From the NCBI RefSeq assembly GCF_004379255.2, contig NC_056034.1:33173262-33237261 (forward strand): a DNA stretch of 64,000 nt, read 5' to 3'. The notes beneath the pieces are model-generated. The model was not told the origin of the DNA. It made no database searches and saw only the letters and a list, made by a program, of their open reading frames with translations. How positions within the stretch are numbered: the stretch's first letter is position 1; each line of letters opens with the position of its first letter. The DNA is from Salvia splendens (Eukaryota; Streptophyta; Magnoliopsida; Lamiales; Lamiaceae). The translations under genes were made by a program, and so were the position numbers. Below are positions 1-10,973 of the stretch, one piece after another.

Positions 1-657
1 GAAGGAATAAGGGTGGCGAAGCCACAAAGAAGCTACTGACCAGTTGGAGGTCAATATCAGGAAACGCCCAGCCAAAGAGAATCAATAGCCAAAAGCCCAG
101 ATACACACAGTTCCCCCACATCAAAATAAAGTAGTATTTTTTTTAACCTTAGAGCCTTAGGAACACCCACCCCAAACACTACAAACCAATAGTCTCATCA
201 CAAGCCTTAAAGCCCTTCAGGAGCCGCACGTGAGATCTGAGTCCGAAGCATCTGTGGTTCAGCAATTTGAGAGAATAGTCCTAACATTTCTGGTGAGGAA
301 TGAGTGACTGAGCGAACCTAGCTTTTGGCTTATAAGAGTGGCGATCTTGACAAGCGGATAGACTAGCCAGTGAATGGTAGGGTGGTAGAATTTCGAAGTT
401 GTTTACAGCCGGATTAATTCAACCCAAGGGGGAGGATAGATTGAAAATATAGCCTGTGTAATGTGTTTATGAGTTTTTTTTTCTTTTTTCCGTTTTCTTG
501 TTTTTTGTTTTCTGTGAGAATGTGTTGAAGAGTCTTTTAAGTTTTAGAGTCTTAGGTCGGTGAAGGGAGGTAACCAAGCTTGCGAACTCAACTCATTATT
601 TTTATTTAGCTTGTTTCTTCATACTTGAGGACAAGTATGTGTTAAGTGTGATCAGTT
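1..657 (+). mobile_element. 3' internal non-coding end of Athila-like element A (partial)
   Basis: The first bases match the 3' non-coding part of element 3 near 56,500 (shared text GGGTGGCGAAGCCACAAAGA and the following blocks), so the window opens inside another member of that family. It ends with the motif CTTGAGGACAAG...TAAGTGTG just before the LTR, the same arrangement seen before the 3' LTRs at 6,263 and 57,164. No coding region is visible. The 5' part of the element lies outside the window. Confidence 0.75.
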
Positions 658-3600
658 TGATGAGTCTCGTTCTCGGCCTTGGTCACTGGTCAGTATAAGG
701 TGCTTTATTGGATAATATCTGCAAAATAGTTGTTAAAGTGTGCAGGTTGAAGTACTAAATCAGGAGGAAGGGTTCAGAAGGAATTCAAGTGAAAAAGCTG
801 CGAAAAGTGTGCAAACTGGTTAGTATGAGCAGAAAATACGCAAACTGGCCAGGATGGATGCTACAGTACTGGACACGAGAAGGAAGGACTTGCTTGGAAT
901 AATCCTATCTAAAGAAGGGCAAAATTGTCATTCCACATAAAGAGAAAGCCTTAGAAATTAGGGCAAGCCACCCTATAAATAGGAGCTGAACATAAAGAAA
1001 AGGGGATAATTTTGACACCACTTCACTTAGGACTTATCATCACTACTACATTACTTTTGAGAAGAATAGCTCCACTAGCTCTTAGTTCCATCTAAATCCA
1101 GCAGCCTGACTTGAAGATTCCGGCCACCTGCCGGCGAGGAGCATCATGCCTATTTCATTCCAGCCGCCGTAGTTCCAGAAATTCCTCCAGTTTCAGTTTC
1201 CGATGAGCCAAACAATCTTTTACTTGCTTTGTTTTTAAAATTTCTTAGTTTAAGTACTTGTTTTTGCTTGCCTTTGACTTAGATTCTAGTAGCTACTTAG
1301 TTGGAACATCTTTTGGGTGATAATCTTGAATGCAATGAAGTTTGTTGTGGTTTTATTTTGTGTTTCAGATTGCTTATTATCTCTTTCTGCCTAGTAGGTA
1401 GATCTGGTAGTTTTACGTTGATTTATGTTGTTTAAATACTTGAATCTGCTTTGCTTAGTTAGATCTAGTTTTTCCTCAAGTGCTTACAAGTTTTAATCAG
1501 GTTAAGTTCCTAAAAAATGCATGGAATTCGTTTCTGCTTGTTTCTGTCACCCTGTTCCGCTGACCAGTTTGCGTAGATCTCAGTGTTCTTAGCTTTCGTT
1601 CTTGATTTCAAGTTAAATATTGCATTCACGAATTTTCAAGCTTGAGCATTGATAAGTCGTATTCTAGGCCTAGGTTACTGGTCAGTATGATGTGCGTAAT
1701 TGAATTATATCTGCAAAAACTAGTTGCTTAAGCGTGCAGGGTAAGCATTCTAGCCAGTAGGCAGAGTTTCAGACACTTCAAGTGAAAAGGGCGTCAGGAC
1801 GATTACGTACTGACCAGTATACATGCAAATATGGCTCGAGATGGAGAAGGAGGATAGCTGGGACTGCTCAATCACAATTAAGGGCAAAGAAGTCATCTCA
1901 CCGCAAGGTCTTACCCTAAAAATTAAGGGTAAGCCTCCCTATAAAAGGAAGCCACTTGGAGAGAAGAAAGGGATTATCAACGAGGATCAATCGAATCATC
2001 ATCATCACTCTTAGGTAGAATTCTCTCGGAGTTCAGTCCTTCAGCCCAGTCCAGAATCTCGTTCCTCGCCACTGCCATGGTCACTTGAAGATTTAGAAGT
2101 TCCCGGAGTTCCAAATCGTCCGTTCCAGCCAGCAAGACCGTAGTTAGAGATATCATCGCCCGGAGTGGCAAAACACTTTTATTCGCTTTCGTAGTTTAAT
2201 TTACTTGCTTTCTTCACGTTGGATCTTTGTTGCTTTTGGATATTTTCTGCTTTTGAAGTGTTTTTGGAAGATCTGAGCGTGTTTATGCTATGAAGTTGAT
2301 TTCCGTTTCGGTTATTGTGTTGATTTATTTTCCTTCCTATTTCGCCTAGTTAGCTTAGATCTAAGTTTCTTTGGTGTTTTAAGTGCTGAATGTTTTCTTC
2401 CTTTGTTTCCATCAAAATTCCTTTAGTTAAGTGTGGAACTGTTGATCGTGAGTAAATCGCTGCATGTGAAGTCTTGTTTGAGTTCGTTTTCGTTTTCCTG
2501 CTGACCAGTACGCGGAGTTGCATTTTCTGTGTTTTGATTTCAGATTTGGTGTTCTTATTTGTGGATCTGTGTTCGCGATTTGATAAACTGTGTTTCCGTG
2601 TTGAATCTGGAATTATTTTCTGATTTTGGTTTGTGTTGTTGAAGAAGATGATGTCCAAGTCTAATGTTGGGGACCACTTTGCTTTTTAGATGCTTTTTGC
2701 TTTTTGTCCTTTACTTTTTAGTTATAACCTGCAGATCTGTCAGCCTAGTCACCATGACTACCACTACCCTTTGAATATTCTGTCTAGCCCAAAATAGAAT
2801 CCCGTACTTTCCAAATATTTTCTGTTACAAAAATGTCTCCCTACTTCCACGTACACAGCTGCACCCCTACACTTCTTTCCCCATTCTAGTCAGTAGGAAA
2901 TTACCTTTAAGTTGTTGCCTAGGTAGATACTCAACCCGAGCGTGGTAGCTAACCAAACCATCCAGAATATCACCACAACAGTTTTAACGCACCATCTCTG
3001 TGGGATTCGACCCTTACCACCACTATACTGATCAGTAGAAGTGGGTTGAGGAATTTTTGAAACCAAGGTCTAGGCTTAGTTAGGATCTCTATCCTGACCA
3101 GTAGGATATATTCTTTCTTGAACGACACCTAAGCACCCTGAGGAGAAATCTCATCGTTTCAAGCATTCATCAATGGAGTTTGTCAAATCTTGTTAGTTTA
3201 GCTTGGTGAAGAAGAAAATGTCACAATCAAAGAATTGGACCACTTGTGTTGCTTTTGTTGCTTTATGCTTTTGTACTTGCACTTTTTCTGCTTTTCTGCA
3301 CGCTCAGCAGACAGTCTGCCAGCATGTCCTTTGATTCCCTTTACCTTTTGTCTAGCCATTTTTAGTATGTTTCGTCTAGTAGCTTCTCACATGCACACTC
3401 GCACCTTAGTTTACACACGCATTTTAATTTTTTTAGCATGTAGCATTTAGAGCCCACCCTGACCTACTGATCAGGAGGGGTATAGGTTCCATTTCATTTT
3501 CCGACTAGGTAAAACTCAACCCCAAAAAAACGTGGTAGCTAACCAGCCGCTCCCAGAATGTCATCGCAAGTGTATCTCGCCTACGTCCATCTCTGTGGGA

Positions 3601-3763
3601 TTCGACCCTTACTCTACTATACTAGCCAGTAGAAGTGGGTTGAGGTATTTTTTTGTTGATAGGGAAGATAGACACAGACCCAACGACACAGCTAGGTCTA
3701 GGTACCCTCCTGGCCAGTTGACACACACACACAGAGTCATAGTCTCATCTTTTCCCTCTATCA
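658..3763 (+). repeat. 3' LTR of element A, split by a younger solo LTR
   Basis: The LTR starts TGATGAGTCTCG directly after the purine/GTGTG motif. It is interrupted at 1,650-3,161 by another LTR and resumes at 3,167. Both parts align in order with the LTR of element 3: TATAAATAGG promoter-like box near 975, GGATTCGACCCTTAC block near 3,600, and a GGTTGAGG block near 3,640. Without the insert the LTR is about 1.59 kb, close to the 1.5 kb of its relatives. The 3' end at 3,763 (TATCA) is my best reading and could be a few bases off. After it comes ORF3-like coding sequence of element B, so A seems to have inserted into B. Confidence 0.65.
1650..3161 (+). mobile_element. Athila-like solo LTR with intact target duplication
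   Basis: This LTR of 1,512 bp begins TGATAAGTCG and ends CGTTTCA. It is flanked on both sides by AGCAT (1,645-1,649 and 3,162-3,166), so it is a complete insertion with no internal region. That is the usual product of recombination between the two LTRs of one element. Its sequence is close to the element 3 LTRs (same start, same TATAAAAGGAAGCC box at about 1,940 and the same TTCGACCC block). It carries the family's LTR promoter but no gene. Short open frames here, such as the one at 1,823-2,014, are incidental. Confidence 0.85.
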
Positions 3764-4526
3764 ACGACCAAGGGATACCTCTAGGCAGAGAACAGAGGGG
3801 GTGTAGACAGTCCAGCAAGAAGTGTTGTGGTACCTCCATGCCGCAAAAGGAGGTTCCTGATTGATGAAGAACCGGAGGAAGAAGACGATGTGTTTTTCAC
3901 ACCAGTGGATGCACTGTCTAGCTCTAAGCAGCCAGATCAACCTGCTGAGGTGGAAGATAGTGAAAGAGACAGGAGAGAGCGGAAAATAAAGGGGAAAGCC
4001 ATCGCTACCCCAGTGAAAAAGAAGCCATGGCAGGCTTCATCAACCTTGGTAATCCACGAAGGAAGGCAGAGGATTGAGGAGGATGATAAAGAGGAAGAAG
4101 ATGCGTTAAAGATGGAGCACCGATCGAAGCGAAGGAACGATGGGGGTTGTCAAGAAGAAAAATAAGAAGAAGTAGGGGGAGGTGGTTGTGACTGAGACGG
4201 AGAGAGAGACAAGAGCAAGGATCGAAGCAGCCACATCCGCTCTGCAAACAAAAGATGAAGCTGTTGTGCCTTCTACATCCGCTGCACTTGAGGTGTCCCC
4301 TGGATATGCCAGCCTTATGGAGCTGGTGGGACACCTAGATGACTGGAGAGCCAGAATGGAGGGGTTGGTTGAGAGGATAGCCCTGAATACTGAGAGAATA
4401 GCCCTGAGCTTTGAGGCCCAGACGCAGCTGCTAACATCCCAGACGGAAATACAGTTGAAACATAATAAGGACGTTAGGACATCAGTTTTCGCGGTGCGAG
4501 AGATGGTGTCTCTAATGGTGTTTTAA
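3764..4526 (+). pseudogene. Remnant of the third ORF of Athila-like element B
   Basis: Two short open pieces, 3,827-4,165 and 4,182-4,526, correspond in position and character to the third-ORF region of element 3 (52.6-55.4 kb). The first is an acidic and lysine-rich disordered segment (EPEEEDD, then RRERKIKGKA). The second has a coiled-coil-like part with the repeats ERIALNTERIALS. Frame changes and the absence of most of the protein mark it as decayed. The 5' side is cut by the insertion of element A. The function of these ORFs is unknown. Confidence 0.6.
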
Positions 4527-6262
4527 ATTCTTGTATACATGTGTTTGTCGTATCTTCTTCTCACTTAGCCTGGTGCCCAGTCTAAGTGTGAGAAGTTTGT
4601 GACTTGTTTGTATATTTTCTGTGTTTGATGTGGTGTTTTCTCCCACTTAGCCCAATACTCGGTCTAAGTGTGAGAAGTTTTTATTTGATACTAGGGTTTT
4701 TAGGTTTTTAGAGTGTTTGTTGTTGCAGAAATTACTACTCTTTTCCACTTTATCAGGCTAGCTTGAGGGCAAGCTAAGATAAAGTGAGAGGGAGGAGTAG
4801 TGTGGAGTATTTGGACATAAGCATGACTTGACTTATCTATGTTTACCTTTTCTACCTGTTAAATTATCTAAATCAACTAAACGAAGCATGTCGAATCATA
4901 ACTTGATCAGTTGACAGGTCAGTTGGTATGATAGTGAGTCATTTAAGCGAAGCATGTCGAATCAGTCCTTATGTGCTTGTCCAAGTTGTCCTAAGAAACC
5001 ATGAATGAGCTGGCAAAAATAGAAGGCATAAAACTCTTACTGAAAGTGAACGAAGAAGAAAAATGCATGTTGAGTTGTGAGACCCATCTTTCTAAAAAGT
5101 AAGTTGAAGTAAGTCTAGGCGAAGTAAGAACGATGGAAGAGCCCAGATTTTTAGCCAACTGTGAAGCCCTCTAAAAGTTAGTTATAAGCCAGAGTAGAAC
5201 ACATTCTACTAAATTGAAAAACTAGAGCGGCTGCCACTTGATGCTTAGAGGGAAATGACAAAGGCTAGTGAAAAAACCCTCCTCATTCTAAAGGCACCCC
5301 CTATTTACCCAATTTGAGCCTATATTATAAATTCACCTTCTATTGAACCCATGAACCTCCATGCCATGTGAGTAAAGGGATACAATAGAGCAGCTAACCA
5401 ATTGGGGGTAAAAGGGATAGGAAGAAAGAGTTACAACCAAGCTGGTTGAAAAAGGAAAAGGAAGAAAGAAGGAAAAGAAAAGGGCAGGCACTCATAACCT
5501 GACCCATAAAAAAGAGAGAAATGGTAGAATAAAGGACAGGAGAAAATGTAACCTGGCCTTAAAAAAATAAAATAAAATAAAATTTAGTTTAGGCAGGGCA
5601 GGAAATGATGTAACCTGACCTTGCAGAAGAAAGGATAGAGGAATTAGGCCAAAATGGCTAAGGGATATTGTTAAATTTTGGGAAGTCTAAAAGTGTAATA
5701 GGAAGGTTGCTCCAATTTTGTTCCTGAGTTCACATGTCCTTCAATATTTCTTCGAGTCTTTATGAACTTAGGACCCATAGGACCCTTACCTATCTACATC
5801 ATAACACCTGGCCCCATTACAACCTTAATAAAAAGACCTTAAAGAACTAGTCTGTGCCTATGGAACTCAAGCATCAGTGGTATGGCAAAAATGAATAAGA
5901 AAATGGTCCTAACATCTCTAGTGAGAAATGAGTGACCGAGTGAAAACAACAGTTGGTTAGAATATGGGCTATCTTGACAAACTGATAGGTTGATCAGTCT
6001 GAACCAAAGGGGAAGGAAGAAATTGAGACTGCAAAATATTTGGAATGACCTTAAGCTTATGGGGAATATTGCCAGAAGTTGAGCCAGTTTCAAACATGGA
6101 GATGCAATTGTATGCTTAAGTGTTGTTTTTGAGTAAGTCATATGAATATCTGTGAGTCTGTCTAGTTTTTAGGAGTCGGTCAGGGACCCATGCATGTAAC
6201 TTGCCCCTTTTCTTGTTGTTCTTTCATACTTGAGGACAAGCATGGTTTAAGTGTGGGCAGTT
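4527..6262 (+). mobile_element. 3' non-coding region of element B
   Basis: This long non-coding stretch sits between the ORF3 remnant and the 3' LTR, as in element 3. It contains two CACTTAG...CTAAGTG hairpins near its start, a purine-rich tract around 5,400-5,640, and ends with CTTGAGGACAAGCATGGTTTAAGTGTGGGC-type sequence before the LTR at 6,263. No open frame here looks real. Confidence 0.65.
4560..4680 (+). repeat. Two CACTTAG/CTAAGTG inverted repeats (hairpins)
   Basis: Arms CACTTAG at about 4,562 and CTAAGTG at 4,582, and again CACTTAG at 4,644 and CTAAGTG at 4,663, each followed by TGAGAAG. Three similar hairpins lie at the matching place in element 3 (55,551-55,780). They may act in RNA folding or 3'-end formation of the retroelement transcript, which is inference. 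Confidence 0.6.
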
Positions 6263-7321
6263 TGATAGGGCTCGTTACAAACATGGTTTTGTAGGGTTTA
6301 TTACACTAACATGGCTGATAGTGTGCGAAAAGATTGGTGAATTTAAGTGTGTAGGGAGCTATAAAGTGTAAAAGCGGCAAGTGCAGGATCAACTCGGGAA
6401 AGGAGTGAAAAATGGCCAGAAAAGAAGCTAAGTTGACCAGTTTCGTACAAACAGTGAAGCTTGCTCAGCCGACGAATTGATCAAGTGGAGTTCACCCCAT
6501 GAAGTGATGAGTCACAGGAGAGAGAAGAAAAAGAGTCATCTCAAGGGCATAAATGTCAAGACAGGATGGGATTGCCCTAGGGATTTGGGCCCAACATCAT
6601 CCTATAAATACGGAGAGAGTGCACACAAGAACGGAGTTCGACACCATCATCACCTTCAGTCACCTCATTTTCACCTTATTTTCTTAGCATGGAGTTGGAA
6701 ATTAGCTGCAGTCGGAGTTGCCGTTCCCACCTCTGTTTTCATCTCTTCTTCCTCATCAAGGAAGGAGGGACTTGGATCTGCGTAGAAGTCTTCATAGTTG
6801 GAGTTTTTGTTGCACCCCGCGGGGTTAAAACTATTTCTATTATGTCTAGTTTCTGTTTTCTACTTGTTGCTCTGTCTAGATCTGCTTTTGTTGTTTTTAT
6901 TTAGCTGCTTAGCGAAGAAGAAGGTAGTAGTTTGTTAGGATCGCAGTCTCTGTCACCTTTTCGGTGTTTACAGGTTTTAGTAGTGCGCTTATTTTGTGTC
7001 AGTGGTCCCGAGTTGCTTTTTACCTTTCCGTTCTTAGCTTAGTTGATCAAGTTACCTTTCTCTATTCATGATGTCTCTAGTCTAGCTTGATCAGTTTAGT
7101 TTAGTTAGTTGATCAGTTCCCTTTTCCTTAGTTTAAACTTAACCTACTAAAAAGCGTGGCCGCAGCCAAAACTCCCGAATGTCTCAATCCCAACTCCACT
7201 CGCATCTGTTCCTGAGGGATTCGACCCTTACCCTTTACTAGTTTAATAGTACTGTGGGTTAAGGTCTTGAAGGTCCTAAGTCTCTCCGTTTGCATACCCA
7301 ACGACCAGTAGTGGTTAGCCA
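6263..7321 (+). repeat. 3' LTR of element B
   Basis: Begins TGATAGGGCTCG after the GTGTGGGCAGTT motif. It contains a promoter-like TATAAATACGG box near 6,603 and the family's GGATTCGACCCTTACC block near 7,218. The end near GGTTAGCCA at 7,321 is uncertain. It is clearly diverged from the element 3 LTR. The matching 5' LTR is not in the window, so no target duplication can be tested. Confidence 0.6.
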
Positions 7322-9560
7322 GCTTGAACCCTCCATTGTCTGAATTGATCAAGTTGAGCAACGCTGCATTTTTTAATTTGTATGTGAACTCTGAGTTCTT
7401 AGATTCGAAAGATGACTCTTCAATCTTCTTTCTAGTCGAGTCCTTTCGATTTTGACGAGCTTTGCCCACCCAAAGGTCATAACTTGAGTTCGGGAACATA
7501 TTAGAATATCCGTGGTCTAATATTGAAGATCATCATGTGAAGAAGGCGCAAGCAATCGATGATTCCTTGGAGAATCAAATCGGTAAGTCTAAACCGTATT
7601 ATTCATGTTTTAGGATTTTTTTTCTTTAAGTACGAATTATTTGCATTCTAGCATGCAATTCTGTGTTAGCATGTGAATTGATTAATCTCATAATCTGTCA
7701 AATAGATCATACGTCTGATTTATTTATTTTGTACAAGTCATTCATTGTGCAAGGGGATTCAAACCCTAGCATTTCTTTCCCCTCTTCTTACATCCCCCTT
7801 AAGTCACGGTATCCCGGGGTTAGATTATCCTTAATCAGCCACGGTCGTGACATGGGAACTAGAATACATAATACTTATAAACAAGACTTAAACTAATGTG
7901 GGAACTAGAAGTGCAATTGAAACGCAATTAAAAGAAAACAATTAAATTGAAACGCAGACTGGGCATGTTGACAAACTGGGCGAAAATAAGAACATTTCGG
8001 AAATAAAAACATGAGTATTCCTAAGTTTAGAAAACAAAAGAGACTAAGTTAAAAGGCTAAGGAAAATAAACTAAGTGTTGGCTCCTACAAGAAAGCTAGA
8101 AAACTAGTATAGTAAACTAAATGAATCCTAAAAGTGGCTAAACTAAATGAATCCTTAAAAGTGGTTAAACTAAATGAATCCTAAAAGCTAAACTAAATAA
8201 GATGTAAATGGGAGGTAGAATGCAGAAAATAACTAAGCTAAACGGCGACCAAAGTGAAAAGAAATCATGTACTTGTTGTCTCCCAAACCCTATACCAACA
8301 TGTAAAACTAATGGATAAAAGCCTATAACTAAGGGATAAAGAACTTGACTTCTAAAAGTTGATCTTGGGCTCCTAATTCTACATTAAAGATACGAAATTT
8401 AGGGGAGAAAAAAGACTAATTGGCTACCACACAGCTAACAAAGGAAGAGAAACACAAAATCAACACTTAAACTACCTAAACATGCATTGCAAACTACAAA
8501 TTAAAACTCATTGAAAAAGATAAAGAAAGCTTAAGAACACTTAAACATGGTGAAAGAACACTTGAGAACCGAGCTTATCAAACTCATGCAAAATCATACG
8601 AAAATGACACCCGACTAGACGCCGAAAACACATAACACCATGACTGATTTTTTCAAAACTATTCCAACTCTTTCTCCACGATTTTAACTATAAACTACCT
8701 AAGAAAATGCCTGAGAAACTGATTTTAAAAGCTTGAAAGAAGTTTTAACTAGACAAGACAGTAACAAACACTAGAGCTAAACAACAAGCTAAAACCAAAA
8801 TATCAAACAAGAATTAAACTTAAAAACACATTAAATACATAAACACTTAGAGCAATAACTACTTGAAATAAGCTTCTTAAACAAGACCAACAATAATAAC
8901 TAAGAGTGAGAAAGGTGCCAAAGAACTCCAAAAGTTAAGAACAAGCAACTAGAGAAATAAATGCTACTACTAAATTACTACTACTTCAACTCATGGTGAA
9001 CAAAGATCTTGGCCGCCTGGAGTTTGAAATCCCTCTTCTTAAGGAAGAGAGAAAGGTTTTCTAGAGAGAAAATTAACTAAACTAAACTAAAGTCATAAGT
9101 GGTTTTTATTTTTGGAAAGTTCAAGTATATTTTTAATACATATATCCAATAAAAGATATTTTCCCTTCTTATTTACTCTCCAAGGGCTTATATGGGCGAG
9201 TGTAGAAAGTGAGATTTGTCCTTGATAATTGTGTGGAAGTGGCTTGAATCATTTTCCCGTCGGGTTCAAACTTGCCAGTCCAACAGCGTGGCAGTTTATG
9301 TCTTCTTTGCCTTCTTCCTTTACTTTCTTCCATTTCTTGTCAATTTGCCATCTTTCTTGCTTGTTTTCCTTTTCATTCCTTCATTAAGAAGCTTTCGAAC
9401 TTAATGATCCATTCCCTGCCAAAAAACATCATTTTCATGCAAATATTCAACATATAGTGCAAATAGTGATCAATTCCGAGAGACAAAAACTAGCTTATCA
9501 AAGACTAATCCTACGCCTTTAGATCTAAAAATGAGTGGATGAGATTAAAAGTTCACAAAT
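7322..9560. other. Non-coding stretch, possible minus-strand LTR remnant
   Basis: No gene is visible. On the minus strand there is a promoter-like CATATAAGCCC at about 9,182-9,193, followed downstream by a stretch that resembles an LTR leader. Together with the purine-rich plus strand, this hints at an old LTR in reverse orientation. I could not find its ends or a partner. Short frames such as the minus-strand one at 7,128-7,499 run across the LTR border of element B and are not supported as genes. Confidence 0.3.
8114..8200 (+). repeat. Short tandem repeat, about 26-28 bp unit, three copies
   Basis: The unit ACTAAATGAATCCTAAAAGT is repeated three times with small differences (CTTAAAAGTGG and CTAAAAGC variants). 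It lies in non-coding DNA. Confidence 0.7.
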
Positions 9561-10973
9561 TTCAATAATTAGTAGATAAAAATCAACAAAAGGGGTAAAA
9601 TGTTTAATATGTTATAACATAATAATTTTCACGATTTTTTTATATCAACATAGCGTATTACAAATATCAACATAGTGAAATTAGAATTTCAACACAAGTA
9701 CCAGAAAATAGTACTACGGTTTTATCGATATCGTACATCATTATATTAAAAATTTTTGATGCATTTATCAATATAAATCTGCTTATCAACAAATACGAAA
9801 ATTGAAATAAAAATTATAAAATTTCATCATCCTATTATCGTTGAAACATATGAAATTGATATCTCGTTAGAACCATTATGAAATTACCTTTAATTTGACA
9901 TATTTTTTTTATAAAAAATAATTTAAATCGAGAGAATTACGTAAATATTAAGTTTTAAGATTATTTTGGGTAGAGAAAAAGTGGTTAGTTTAACTACCAT
10001 ATATAAGAATTGACATTAATACCCTTTAAATTTATTTAATAATTTTTTAATTTTTAATATACTCCTTCATTCATGAAATGTTGTCCAAGTTTGACTCGGT
10101 GCGAATTTTAAAAAATGTGAAAAAAAATGAATAGAAAAAATTAGTGGAATGATGGTCTCATATTTATGTATTAGTTTTATAATAGAATGTGAGTGTAAAG
10201 AGTTAGTGGAAAGTGAGATTCATTTACCAAAAATAGAAAAAAAGCAAAATGGACAATTTTTCACCAACAGAAAACTGGACAACATTTCACAGACGGATAG
10301 AGTAATTTACTTGCCATTATTTCAACCACTAAATCTCCTTATAATGGCTAATATTTAATATTAATTTAAGATTACTAACTAGTTAGTAATTGATCACCTA
10401 TGAAGGAATATATAAGTAATTTTGTTGTTCTAGTTATCAATTATCTATGTATTGACATTTAAAAAAAAAAGAAGAATGATGTTGAATTGTTAATTTCATG
10501 TGCTCCAAAATCCAAATAATAGAAGTAATATAATTTATGAGTTCTATTGTGAACCAAGAAAGAAATTATTGTTGCAACTGAGCTGGAAAATCCAAAAAAA
10601 AATGAAATGAGAGTCATGAGACTATTTTTTTGACGATTTCAAAACATAGTGATGCATGGAAAATGGTTAACTTTTGGTGTCTCTATTTTTTCTGATTTTC
10701 TTATTTTATTCTCTCCACTTAACTCACAAAATAATAATACATATAATCTCGTGCCAGAAAACAAAATAATCGAGTTAGAGTGTGACAAAGGGAGTATGGA
10801 ATATTTTAATAGTCCCTCCATCCCCATTAAACTCATGAATTATCTAATATGCACAGTATTTATGGTGTAGGAATTAAGGTAAGTAATAATAGTATTATAC
10901 TAGAAAGAGAATAGAAACACTAAAAAAGAAGATGGGAAATCGCAAAAAAAATAAGATGGGAAAATGAAATGAA
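9561..10973. other. AT-rich intergenic DNA downstream of CESA7
   Basis: Very AT-rich, with no supported coding region. It holds one MITE (10,060-10,304) and, near 10,811, a CCCTCCATCCC motif that may be a decayed end of another. The 3' UTR and polyadenylation site of the minus-strand CESA7 gene must lie in the last few hundred bases before 10,974. Confidence 0.5.
10060..10304. mobile_element. MITE of the CTCCNTCC-terminus type
   Basis: Left end TACTCCTTCATTCATGAAAT continues with GTTGTCC. Right end GGACAACATTTCACAGACGG is followed by ATAGAGTA. These form an imperfect inverted repeat bounded by TA, as in Stowaway/mariner-type MITEs. No coding capacity. Confidence 0.7.

Noticed and set aside
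7128..7499. Minus-strand frame of 123 aa
   Set aside because: It crosses the presumed 3' border of the element B LTR, so half of it is LTR sequence. No recognisable domain.
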